From: JAKEGK01 sp036507695
Lineage (GTDB): Bacteria > Pseudomonadota > Gammaproteobacteria > SZUA-152
Length of the DNA stretch: 20,768 bases
Assembly: GCA_036507695.1 (NCBI GenBank)
Contig: DATCIR010000246.1
Location: 1 to 20,768 of the forward strand
Direction: 5' to 3'
Each line of letters starts with the position of its first letter. Within the stretch, counting starts at the first letter, position 1. The notes below the pieces were generated by a model. That model was not told the DNA's origin, made no database searches, and saw only the letters and a list, made by a program, of their open reading frames with translations. Both the position numbers and the translations under genes were made by a program. Positions 7,914-15,046 of this stretch are shown here, one piece after another.

Positions 7914-7999
7914 GCGGCCCATCGTTCCACCGGACTCGCAACAAGCTGCGTCCGGGGATCGATACAAACAGTATTGCCAAAACGAAAGGAGTTCACATT

Positions 8000-8227
8000 A
8001 TGAACATTAGTGATGTCATGATTCACATTAATGAGCCTCTGAGCGTAGACGCGCGTTCTTCTCTCGAAGAAGATATGCGGCGGATTGAGGGAGTTATTGC
8101 GCCACGGTTTAGCCCCGGCAAGGAGCACCTGCTAATGATTGCCTTTGTTCCGGAAAAAACCAGCTCGGCGGTCTTGTTGGCGAAAGCACGGGCCGCAGGC
8201 TATACCGCCCAGCGGGTGGGTGCATAA
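8000..8227 (+). CDS. Small HMA-fold-like protein lacking the CxxC metal site
   Basis: 75 residues from the ATG at 8000, behind AAAGGAG. The frame could start at 7910 overlapping the hemoglobin stop, but the Shine-Dalgarno and the fold both favour 8000. Predicted order is strand (DVMIHI), helix (SVDARSSLEEDMRRIEG), strand (VIAPRF), strand (HLLMIAFVP), helix (SSAVLLAKARAAGY), strand (TAQRV). This beta-alpha-beta-beta-alpha-beta order, with 'GV...' and 'A..AGY.A', is that of heavy-metal-associated domains. No cysteine is present, so the usual copper/mercury CxxC site is absent. It may bind another ligand, heme or a partner protein. It sits between the hemoglobin and the cysteine synthase-glutaredoxin genes. 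Confidence 0.68.
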   Translation: MNISDVMIHINEPLSVDARSSLEEDMRRIEGVIAPRFSPGKEHLLMIAFVPEKTSSAVLLAKARAAGYTAQRVGA

Positions 8228-8353
8228 AGGCAGCGGGATTCGACACGCGGTTTGCGCGGTTGCGGGCTACCGAGGTGTGGGAGTATGGTGAATGCCAAAA
8301 TGAGATTCGACTCGTGCGTGTGGAGTCCGGTTTAGGAAACAGAGAGAACGGCT

Positions 8354-9841
8354 ATGGGCAAACGTTTCGGCAGCATTCTGGATACCATTGGCAACACGCC
8401 GGTGATTCGTATTAATAAGTTGGGCCCCAAGGGTGTCAACCTTTACGTCAAGGTGGAGTCTTTCAACCCGATGGGTTCGGTGAAGGACCGGCTGGCGCTG
8501 GGGGTGATCGAGGATGCCGAACGCCGCGGTGAACTCGAACCCGGGCAGACGATCGTCGAAGCCACGAGCGGCAATACCGGCATTGGCCTCGCCATGGTCT
8601 GCGCACAGAAGGGCTATCCCCTGGTCATCACCATGGCTGAGAACTTCAGCGTGGAGCGGCGCAAGCTGATGCGGTTTTTCGGCGCGAGGGTCGTGCTGAC
8701 GCCGGCTGCTGAAAAGGGCTCAGGCATGGTGGCAAAGGCCGCGGAGTTGGCCAAGGCGCATGGCTGGTGGCAGCCGCGCCAGTTCGAGAATCCGGCCAAC
8801 GCGGAGATCCACGCCCGAACCACTGCTGTGGAAATCCTCGAGGACTTCGCTGATATCCCGCTCGACTACTGGGTCACCGGTTTTGGCACCGGCGGCACGC
8901 TGAATGGGGTATCGCGGGTGCTGAAAGAGAAAAGCCCGCATACGCAAATCATCGTTTGCGAACCGGACAATTCGCCGCTGCTGGCCAGCGGCATTGCGCA
9001 GGCAAAGCACGGCGATGGATCCCGCGGCGCGAGCCACCCCCGGTCCCGGCCACACTTGATGCAGGGTTGGTCACCGGACTTCATCCCCCGGCTTGCCGAA
9101 CAGGTTACTGAAGCCAATCGTATAGACGGTATGGTACTGATCGGCGGCAAGGACGCGCTGCGTTGCGCCAGGGAACTTGCGCGGCAGGAAGGCATTTTCG
9201 CCGGTATTTCGGCGGGCGCCACGTTTGCGGGCGCGCTGCAAGTCGCCGAGACTGCGCCGCAGGGCGCCAATATTCTATGTATGTTGCCCGATACCGGCGA
9301 ACGCTATCTTTCCACCGCGCTGTTCGAGGACGTCGCGGTGGAGATGACCGAAGAGGAACTGGCGCTATCGAGGTCGACGCCGGGTTTCCGTTTCGATGCC
9401 GCCCCGGCGGCAGCTGCGGCGCCGGTGGAAACCGCGGACGCCCTGGACGAAGCGGCTAGCCGCGAGTTCGATGCCCTGGTGCGCGACCCGCGCCGGCCGG
9501 TTGTTATGTTCGCCTACGAATGGTGCGAGTTCTGCGGTGCGGTGCGCAAGGTGTTTGCGAAGTTCGGCATCGCCTATACCTCGATTGATCTCGATTCAGT
9601 TGCCTACCGGCAAGGCGATCGCGGCGGCAAGTTATTCGAAGTGCTCAAGCGCCGCACCGGATCGGTTACCTTGCCGCAGATTTTCGTAGGCGGTGACTTC
9701 GAGGGTGGCTGTATCGAGGTGTTCGACAGCCTGAAGTCGGGGCAGCTGCAAACCCGCCTGGCGAAACACGCCGCGATCGCCGATCCGTCTGTCAAGATGG
9801 ACCCCTATACACTGTTGCCCACTTGGTTACTGCCGCGTTGA
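8354..9841 (+). CDS. CysM-like cysteine synthase fused to a glutaredoxin domain
   Basis: 495 residues. Residues 1-335 are a fold-type II PLP enzyme: NPMGSVKDR with Schiff-base Lys44, substrate loop TSGNTG (71-76), phosphate-binding GTGGT (178-182), GISAGA (284-289) and PDTGERYLST (312-321). The NPxGSVKDR form is closer to CysM/CBS than to CysK (NPxxSVK). A low-complexity Ala-rich linker (about 345-365) leads to a thioredoxin-fold domain (about 370-475) with active site CEFC (391-394), TLPQIFVGG with the cis-Pro (439-447) and GGC (451-453), as in glutaredoxins. Known biochemistry: CysM makes S-sulfocysteine from O-acetylserine and thiosulfate, and glutaredoxins reduce it to cysteine. A fusion would couple both steps; that is inference. 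Last gene of the GC-rich series, 126 bp after the HMA-like gene. Confidence 0.88.
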   Translation: MGKRFGSILDTIGNTPVIRINKLGPKGVNLYVKVESFNPMGSVKDRLALGVIEDAERRGELEPGQTIVEATSGNTGIGLAMVCAQKGYPLVITMAENFSVERRKLMRFFGARVVLTPAAEKGSGMVAKAAELAKAHGWWQPRQFENPANAEIHARTTAVEILEDFADIPLDYWVTGFGTGGTLNGVSRVLKEKSPHTQIIVCEPDNSPLLASGIAQAKHGDGSRGASHPRSRPHLMQGWSPDFIPRLAEQVTEANRIDGMVLIGGKDALRCARELARQEGIFAGISAGATFAGALQVAETAPQGANILCMLPDTGERYLSTALFEDVAVEMTEEELALSRSTPGFRFDAAPAAAAAPVETADALDEAASREFDALVRDPRRPVVMFAYEWCEFCGAVRKVFAKFGIAYTSIDLDSVAYRQGDRGGKLFEVLKRRTGSVTLPQIFVGGDFEGGCIEVFDSLKSGQLQTRLAKHAAIADPSVKMDPYTLLPTWLLPR

Positions 9842-9975
9842 AACCGCGCTGGCGTGGTCCCGCGGCCTGAAAACACCACTACGGAAGATTCAATGTAACA
9901 TTCGAGCACGTGGCAAGGCTGCTGCGTAAAATACGCCGCAGATGGAGCATCAGTAAAAAGCATGCAACCGTCTGC

Positions 9976-10347
9976 TTACCAATGTGTCTCCAGCCCGGTC
10001 TTCCAGTCATCCACGAACTGCTGGAGGGAGTCGGCAAAGTCCTGATCTTGTTCGCTACGGTTGATAGTAAGGTGAATGACCGTCTGCTGCGGGTCGGGTG
10101 GCAGTTCGGTGGTTACGGTCCATTGCAAGACATTGGCACAGCCGGGTAACGAAAAACGCACGCCACCGCGCAACTCCTCACGGGTGGCATGGAATGTCCC
10201 CCACACGCAGTAGATTTCACCAGTCGAGCTTGCGTCGCTCAGCACCTTTTCGATAGAAGCGCACCAGCGCGGTAAAGCGCTGATCGTCAGTCGGCGCTGC
10301 AGATCCGCTGCCGAGGCGGGAATAATCGTCCTGGTAAAGAATTCCAT
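9976..10347 (-). CDS. Small SRPBCC-like protein of unknown function
   Basis: 123 residues, starting MEFFTRTI. The order of a long N-terminal strand/helix (ASAADLQRRLTISALPRWCASIEKVL), then several beta strands (GEIYCVWGTFHATREELRGGVRFSLP, LQWTVTTELP, QTVIHLTINR), then a C-terminal helix (FADSLQQFVDDWKTGLETHW), is that of START/SRPBCC domains, which hold small hydrophobic ligands. Identification is structural-pattern only. The ribosome site is weak. It ends 134 bp right of the cysteine synthase stop and is convergent with it. Codon composition seems intermediate, so it is uncertain whether it belongs to the GC-rich block. Confidence 0.5.
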   Translation of the reverse strand: MEFFTRTIIPASAADLQRRLTISALPRWCASIEKVLSDASSTGEIYCVWGTFHATREELRGGVRFSLPGCANVLQWTVTTELPPDPQQTVIHLTINRSEQDQDFADSLQQFVDDWKTGLETHW

Positions 10348-10509
10348 GCGTATAGTTTAATCGGTCATTGAGGGGCGCGCACTCGATAATAGCCGCATTA
10401 ACTGACCGGGCGGCTCATCGCTCGGCTGCGGTTTAATGCCGAGGTTTAATAGCGACGGCGCAGTAGTTTCACAAAAGCAGGCCTGAAAAACCGCGTCCTG
10501 AGAGAGTCT

Positions 10510-10536
10510 AGGGGATGCCGTAATGCGCCATCCCCT
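10510..10536. terminator. Hairpin after the lipoprotein gene run, possible terminator
   Basis: AGGGGATG (10510-10517) and CATCCCCT (10529-10536) form a perfect 8-bp stem with an 11-nt loop, 20 bp beyond the stop of the leftward DUF4136 gene. No T-tract follows on the minus strand, so the terminator role is only a guess. Confidence 0.35.
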
Positions 10537-10556
10537 GACTTTCTTTGGTTGGCGTG

Positions 10557-11069
10557 CTATTTCCTGGGAGGCGGAAAACTTTTTAATATTTTTTCCACGG
10601 CTTCGTTAATGCGCTTTTGGCGCTTTTCAAAGTCGGAACTGCGCCGGTCTATTTCCGCGGTAAGGGTGCCACGGTAAATAATATTTTTTGACGTTGCGTC
10701 CACAAAATCCACGATTAGGGTGCCCTCTTCATACTGATACACTTCGATACCGCCATACCAGCCGGGATAACGGTATCCCCAGTTGGTGACATCAACCTTG
10801 CTTTGCACATTGCCATGATAGGCAACCAGGAAATCCGGGTTGTTTTCGTCGGCACTGTAGCCCTTGGCCGCGAGTTTTTCATCCATTATTTTGCGGAAGT
10901 GTTTGTCGAACAGCTCATTGGCTTGTTCGACTCCGGGATTCGGAATCCACCGGTAGGTTTTCAGTTTTGAATAATCGTATCCGGGATCATAATCAATGCT
11001 CGTCCGCATGGTGGAGCAGGCCGCCAGCACAAGGCTGATTACTATTACTAACAGGCTTTTGATGTTCAC
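10557..11069 (-). CDS. DUF4136 lipoprotein (copy 1)
   Basis: 170 residues from the GTG at 11069, which is preceded by AAGGAGG at ideal spacing; the longer frame from 11102 has no ribosome site. The N-terminus NIKSLLVIVISLVLAAC is a lipoprotein signal with lipobox LAAC, so the mature protein starts at Cys and is lipidated. DUF4136 features follow: a short spacer, then YDPGYDYSKLKTYRW, a central VAYHG strand, then EEGTLIVDFVDATSKNIIYRG and a C-terminal helix INEAVEKILKSFPP. Family members are small envelope lipoproteins with no established function. It is the last of three leftward lipoprotein genes; the next gene upstream is a paralogue about 150 bp away. Confidence 0.85.
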   Translation of the reverse strand: MNIKSLLVIVISLVLAACSTMRTSIDYDPGYDYSKLKTYRWIPNPGVEQANELFDKHFRKIMDEKLAAKGYSADENNPDFLVAYHGNVQSKVDVTNWGYRYPGWYGGIEVYQYEEGTLIVDFVDATSKNIIYRGTLTAEIDRRSSDFEKRQKRINEAVEKILKSFPPPRK

Positions 11070-11217
11070 AATCCCCTCCTTTTTCGTTGGCTGTGTTGGC
11101 ACAGCTGGTTAAATTAGCTACTCCGCAAAAGTGCGCTTTTCCGTATTCGGTGATTGGGTGGTTACATTTTAATGGTACCTGTCAATCGGGATTCGCGGTG
11201 CGAGTTCAATTCGTTTG

Positions 11218-11778
11218 TCAGCGGGGAAACTGTTTAAATATTTGTGTCACTGCTTTGCGAATGTTTTTTTCCCGCTGCTCGTTATCCGTTTGTTCCCGCA
11301 CTACGGTATCCGCGGCGCCACGCCAGACAATCTGTTTGCTCGCTTTGTCTACCACGTCAATCACCAGGGTGCCTTTGTTATAGGTAATCTTCCGGTAGTC
11401 TGGTATGGCCGCGGTCGGGTAAGTGCTGTATTGATAATAGTGGTTGTAATAGTTATCGACGACGAGTGTGTCAACGGTCATCGCAACCACCACATAGTAG
11501 GATACAACGACTTGCGCCTGCTCCGGGTTTTCTGACAGGCCTTTACTGTCCAGGCTATCCTTGATGGCGCCGGTAATGGTCTGACCCAGCCAGGCTTCAT
11601 CAACTTCCAGGTTCTGGATGTTATCCTGTTGGTTTTTCACAATCTCGTAACTTTGAATCTTGCTGTAATCGTAATTCGGATCGCTTTTATACGATACCAT
11701 AAATTGCATGCAACCGGCGGACATCAGGCTAATCCAGCTTGATAAAAGCAGCTTCACGGCAATTTGATTTCTAAACAC
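11218..11778 (-). CDS. DUF4136 lipoprotein (copy 2)
   Basis: About 186 residues from a GTG at 11778, chosen because GAGGAG lies 8 nt upstream; an ATG at 11796 would add six residues with no ribosome site. The signal runs to SLMSAGC (lipobox SAGC). The DUF4136 pattern is clear: YKSDPNYDYSKIQSYEI, VVVSYYVVVAM, YNKGTLVIDVVDKASKQIVWRG and IRKAVTQIFKQFP. A Tyr-rich insertion (DNYYNHYYQYSTYP) replaces the Trp/Tyr-rich loop of copy 1. It lies between copy 1 and an unrelated lipoprotein gene whose stop is only 36 bp upstream, so the three are probably one transcript. Confidence 0.85.
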   Translation of the reverse strand: MFRNQIAVKLLLSSWISLMSAGCMQFMVSYKSDPNYDYSKIQSYEIVKNQQDNIQNLEVDEAWLGQTITGAIKDSLDSKGLSENPEQAQVVVSYYVVVAMTVDTLVVDNYYNHYYQYSTYPTAAIPDYRKITYNKGTLVIDVVDKASKQIVWRGAADTVVREQTDNEQREKNIRKAVTQIFKQFPR

Positions 11779-11814
11779 TTTGTTTGCTCCTCGCATGAAT
11801 TATCCAATTACAAT

Positions 11815-12858
11815 TTAAAACAACGCTTTGGTGCCCAGTTGAAATAACTGAGCAGGCGCGCTGTCCAGATCAAACCATTCGGCCGGGTTTGTTTTACCTG
11901 ACGCCATTTTTTGGTGAGCCCTGGCCCAGGTAATGACTATTGCGCGCGTCCGGTTTAACCTGTTTTTTAATTTGACATCCATTGCATCCAGTTCACGATG
12001 CGTGGCGCGGTACAACTCCCAATCAGGTTCAACTTCCTGCCAGATCTTATGGGTGATATCCAGGCGTTTTAGCAAATGTTCGGCAATCGCAGTGAGGTCA
12101 TCTTCCGTGGGATCGCCTTTGGGTAATAGGGATTTTTTACGAACCGTATCGCCGCCGCGTAACGCCCGGAATGCCTCAGGCTTGCCTTTACGGGTTTGGT
12201 ATATCTGGCCCAGCGCGATAAGGATGGCGTATTTTTCTTCTTCAAGGGCTTTTTGATAAGCGATGACCGTAGCAAAGCGCCTATCGATTTTAATTTCAAT
12301 TTTTGCTCCAAGCACTCTTGCTGCTTTATCAATATCATCCAGGAGTGCTTGGTAGCTCCGGCCGGCCGAATAGATGATCGGTTGTGCTTGTTGTAATGCT
12401 TCAAGAAATTTTTCCTGGGAACGTATAGTAGCAATCACATTGTCATAATGACCCGGCTGCAACCCCGCTGCTTCCTCGGCTTTGTGCTGCATTTCTTTTA
12501 GGAAGCCGGCATACTTTTCCACCTTTTCCGCCTCTGATTTGCCGGTTTCGGCAATATCCACCAGCCCTACCGAATACTTGGCGAGCCGCAATAATTTGAG
12601 GTCCAGATTTTTTACCAGGGTATAGAATTCTTTTTCTTCGGGTTCTGAATCCACAATGTATTCACGGACGTAAATCGATTCTCTCGCGGGTAATCCGAGA
12701 TCAGGATCGGTTATTATCGCAATGGTTTGGTCGGCGAAAATCCCGATGTCCGCGTCCGTGCTGCCGGAGAATTTACCTTCCCAGGATGCGCAGCCAGACA
12801 ACATTGACAACATGACTATGGTAAATCGGAACCTTGCGTGCACTGTTTTATGCTCCAC
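11815..12858 (-). CDS. Lipoprotein of unknown function with long helical domain
   Basis: Up to 347 residues. The N-terminus contains a short hydrophobic run ending MLSMLSGC, a lipobox, so a lipidated envelope protein is likely. GTG 12858 and GTG 12843 are both possible starts; the second has GGAG 9 nt upstream. The mature protein is mostly predicted helix, rich in Lys, Glu, Ala and Leu (EAEKVEKYAGFLKEMQHKAEEA, KALEEEKYAILIALGQIYQ), suggesting coiled-coil or helical-bundle packing. I do not recognise the family. It leads a leftward run with two DUF4136 lipoproteins and has a candidate promoter about 60 bp upstream. Confidence 0.7.
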   Translation of the reverse strand: MEHKTVHARFRFTIVMLSMLSGCASWEGKFSGSTDADIGIFADQTIAIITDPDLGLPARESIYVREYIVDSEPEEKEFYTLVKNLDLKLLRLAKYSVGLVDIAETGKSEAEKVEKYAGFLKEMQHKAEEAAGLQPGHYDNVIATIRSQEKFLEALQQAQPIIYSAGRSYQALLDDIDKAARVLGAKIEIKIDRRFATVIAYQKALEEEKYAILIALGQIYQTRKGKPEAFRALRGGDTVRKKSLLPKGDPTEDDLTAIAEHLLKRLDITHKIWQEVEPDWELYRATHRELDAMDVKLKNRLNRTRAIVITWARAHQKMASGKTNPAEWFDLDSAPAQLFQLGTKALF

Positions 12859-12917
12859 TGGACAAGCGCTTCCTTTGCTGATTTCGCCCGGTTGAACGGG
12901 CTAGGTTGTAAGGGCAA

Positions 12918-12946
12918 ATAGTAGACTTAAAATATAGGAAAGTAAA
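12918..12946 (-). promoter_or_regulatory. Candidate sigma-70 promoter for the lipoprotein run
   Basis: On the minus strand TTTACT (12946-12941) and TACTAT (12923-12918) are separated by exactly 17 bp, near -35 and -10 consensus. The predicted start of transcription would be about 50 bp before the lipoprotein start codon. Confidence 0.45.
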
Positions 12947-12962
12947 AAGGGGGATACAAATA

Positions 12963-12990
12963 AATGTACATTAATGCATCATGCATGATG
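12963..12990. promoter_or_regulatory. Adjacent palindromes, possible operator
   Basis: AATGTACATT (12963-12972) and CATCATGCATGATG (12977-12990) are both perfect palindromes, four bases apart. They lie just upstream of the -35 of the candidate promoter, where an activator would bind. No particular regulator is implied. Confidence 0.35.
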
Positions 12991-13170
12991 ACCATTTCAG
13001 GACCGCTTCAATCACAAAAACAGTTTCCCCGCGCGTGCTTCCCCGGTTGCGGCATGCGGCTATTTATCTTATTCATCCTGGCGGATGGTTGTTGCTTTTA
13101 ATGGCGTGTTGCCGGCGCAAACTTTCTGTGCCGTTCACTAACAAGCTTTAATACTTTTTAATAGGTGTCC

Positions 13171-13217
13171 TTATTTCTGACGGCGGATAAAGTTTCTGTA
13201 GCGCATATCAGAAATAA
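13171..13217. repeat. Perfect 10-bp inverted repeat beyond hipA
   Basis: TTATTTCTGA (13171-13180) is the exact reverse complement of TCAGAAATAA (13208-13217), with 27 bp between, 35 bp beyond the hipA stop. The loop is too long for a strong terminator; it may be a small repeat or a binding site. Confidence 0.4.
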
Positions 13218-13251
13218 TTCACATCGGGCCTTTGCATTTTACAAGGCTGCT

Positions 13252-14559
13252 TTACACGCTGCGATGATTCGCTTTTATCTCCCGCGTTATTTCCGGCCTT
13301 AAGCCCGCGGTTTTCGCGAACGCCGGCCATTGTTCGACCGCGCTGGCCACCTCATCGATGATGTCGTCCGGCCGCGGCAGGCTGATGGATTCGCCGACCT
13401 GAATCAAATCCTGCCGGGTAAAATTATCCCGCTTGCCGTTGACGCTCATTTGATGTTGATTGGTCCACTTGCCCTTGGGGTTGTGCGAGTAAGTTACGTC
13501 GTACGCGGGCGAGAGCGTCCATTTGCCATCGGGCTGCATCAGGAAGGAAATATTTTTGGTGTGATCGTCGAGGTCGCGCGCCATGATGTTGAAGGCCATG
13601 CGCCGGAACTGCTCGGCGGCATCGGCTTTACTCAGCCGCAAGCGGCGCATGATGGTAAACGCCTGTTCATAACTGTAGGCGCCGCTCAGGTTGAAATCGA
13701 AGTGGGCGATGCCGCACAGCGATTGCAGGTGCAGCTTGTGGCCGTCCACGCGGTCAAAGCGTTTAGTCATGAAATGCGCGCGGCCGTTTTCTTCCAGCAG
13801 CCGGCATTCCGACATATTTATACCCGCCGCTTTGGCCATCAGGTGATAGGCGTATTCGAGCCGTCCGAAGCCCTTGGGTTCCCCCAACTCCAGGTCGGTG
13901 ACGCCGTCGAATTTCACAATCCAGTAATCATAGCCCGGCGGCGCCGCGGTTTGTCCCGAGATGACCTTGCCTTGCGCGTTTATGGCGATGACGGCCTTGG
14001 GCCGTGCGCCACCGGCCGAGGTGCCGACACGCAGGATGTCCATGATGGCGTCCGTATTGTCTTGTTCCGAATCGCCGAGCCGCACATCGAGGGTTTTGCG
14101 TTCCTGGATGATGTGCTGGGCCAGCGTCACCAGTTCGGAAATTTCAACGGCAACGGACGCGTCGTACTTATCAATGGTGGCCGGGGAAAATTCCAGCGCG
14201 CCCATGCCGCGTTTGCCGATGTAGCACAGCCGCTCCACGGGACTGAAACTGGCGCTGTCACGGCCCTGGCGCGCCAGCCAGGTATCGATAATGGCGTTGC
14301 CGAATTTATCCGGCAGCGCGTCGGCCAGCATGCCGGGCAGGCCGAGAAAGGTGTCTTTGTTTAACGCCGGAAAGGTGAACTTACCGTCACCGTTGCGCGC
14401 TGCGTCCAGGCTCATGTGCACCGGCGACACCTCCAGCCCGGTTTTTAAAAAATCCGGATCATATTCATAAATGCCGTAACCCCGGTCATCCAGCCACGAG
14501 ACGGCGCCGACGCTGTTACCCCAGAGGTTGACAATGGCAGTGTCGACTTTTTTTACCAT
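13252..14559 (-). CDS. hipA: HipA-family serine/threonine kinase toxin
   Basis: 435 residues, full length for HipA. LPDKFGN (82-88) and the N-terminal couple domain are typical. The Ser loop GTSAGGARPKA (179-189) corresponds to the autophosphorylated loop of E. coli HipA. ATP-contacting Lys216 is in WIVKFDG. Catalytic DDHTKN is at 331-336, and the metal-binding Asp354 is in PAYDVTYS. HipA toxins phosphorylate glutamyl-tRNA synthetase or other tRNA synthetases and cause persistence; which target applies here is not readable. The kinase residues all look intact, so the toxin should be active. The start overlaps the hipB stop by 7 bp (ATGGTAA), so the two are translationally coupled. Confidence 0.93.
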   Translation of the reverse strand: MVKKVDTAIVNLWGNSVGAVSWLDDRGYGIYEYDPDFLKTGLEVSPVHMSLDAARNGDGKFTFPALNKDTFLGLPGMLADALPDKFGNAIIDTWLARQGRDSASFSPVERLCYIGKRGMGALEFSPATIDKYDASVAVEISELVTLAQHIIQERKTLDVRLGDSEQDNTDAIMDILRVGTSAGGARPKAVIAINAQGKVISGQTAAPPGYDYWIVKFDGVTDLELGEPKGFGRLEYAYHLMAKAAGINMSECRLLEENGRAHFMTKRFDRVDGHKLHLQSLCGIAHFDFNLSGAYSYEQAFTIMRRLRLSKADAAEQFRRMAFNIMARDLDDHTKNISFLMQPDGKWTLSPAYDVTYSHNPKGKWTNQHQMSVNGKRDNFTRQDLIQVGESISLPRPDDIIDEVASAVEQWPAFAKTAGLRPEITREIKANHRSV

Positions 14560-14885
14560 TCCGGTTCATCCGGTGATTTTTCCGTGCGCCGCGCGCCCGA
14601 GGCCCGCGCGCGTACCTTGCCTTGCATTTTGGCCAGTTGCAGCGGGCTGATCGTGGTTTGCGGGATAAAGTGATCCAATTGATCCAGGGCGCCCAATTCC
14701 CGCAGCACGGCGATGATGGTCGACAATTTGGCGTTGCCACCTTCCAGCGCCTTGATGACGTTGAGCGATACCATGGTGTTTTCCGCCAGCTGTTGCTGGG
14801 TAATATTTTTCCTCAGCCGCAGCGCCCTGATGCGCTGGCCCAGCTCTTTTTGGATCGCCTTGTCGGAAAGTGTATAAAAGTCCAT
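14553..14885 (-). CDS. hipB: HipB-like XRE antitoxin
   Basis: 110 residues. Residues about 15-70 are an XRE helix-turn-helix: LGQRIRALRLRKNITQQQLAE, then VSLNVIKALEGGNAKLSTII. The C-terminal tail (90-110) is basic then acidic and looks unstructured, as in antitoxins degraded by proteases. HipB binds and inhibits HipA and represses its own operon. It is upstream of hipA and overlaps it by 7 bp, the normal antitoxin-first order. AAGG precedes the ATG by 5 nt. Palindromes lie upstream. Confidence 0.9.
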   Translation of the reverse strand: MDFYTLSDKAIQKELGQRIRALRLRKNITQQQLAENTMVSLNVIKALEGGNAKLSTIIAVLRELGALDQLDHFIPQTTISPLQLAKMQGKVRARASGARRTEKSPDEPEW

Positions 14886-14899
14886 AACAGCCTTATTTT

Positions 14900-14917
14900 A
14901 GTCTTTATAAGTCTTTA
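14900..14917. repeat. Direct repeat AGTCTTTA at 10-bp period
   Basis: AGTCTTTA occurs at 14900-14907 and 14910-14917, one helical turn apart, in the hipB leader just upstream of its ribosome site. It might be a second binding site or chance in AT-rich DNA. Confidence 0.3.
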
Positions 14918-14943
14918 AACGCAATAAATAGTCATTTGTAAGG

Positions 14944-15046
14944 CTATTATAAAATAGTGCACCGAGAGCCAATGAAGGGTGAAAGAGCCATTTATATGAC
15001 TGTTAATACCAAATAAAGGCTATTATAGCCTGATTAATAGCTATTA
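14944..15046. promoter_or_regulatory. hipBA operator/promoter region with three dyads
   Basis: Three related dyads precede hipB: CTATT-ATAA-AATAG (14944-14957), GGCTAT-T-ATAGCC (15018-15030) and TAATAGCTATTA (15035-15046). All share the half-site CTATT/AATAG. On the minus strand the first overlaps a TATAAT (14951-14946), a likely -10 element about 60 bp before the hipB ATG; the -35 (TTGGCT at 15-bp spacing) is poor. The layout fits autorepression by HipB, although the sequence differs from the E. coli HipB operator. Confidence 0.5.

Larger units (their letters stand above)
12859..13251. other. Intergenic region, 393 bp, with palindromes
   Basis: No gene is visible. It separates hipA (ending at 13252) from the lipoprotein run starting at 12858. 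It contains a candidate promoter, two palindromes and a 10-bp inverted repeat, listed separately. The rest is AT-rich and shows nothing I recognise. Confidence 0.6.

Noticed and set aside
7910..7999. N-terminal extension of the HMA-like protein overlapping the hemoglobin stop
   Set aside because: The ATG at 8000 has AAAGGAG in front and begins exactly at the first strand of the fold; the extension adds an unstructured basic stretch.
9844..9865. CCGCG...CGCGG as terminator of the cysteine synthase gene
   Set aside because: Only a 5-bp stem with a 12-nt loop and no T-tract; likely chance in GC-rich DNA.
13330..14364. 344-codon plus-strand open frame opposite hipA
   Set aside because: It mirrors the hipA coding frame; hipA has intact kinase motifs, while this product shows no domain.
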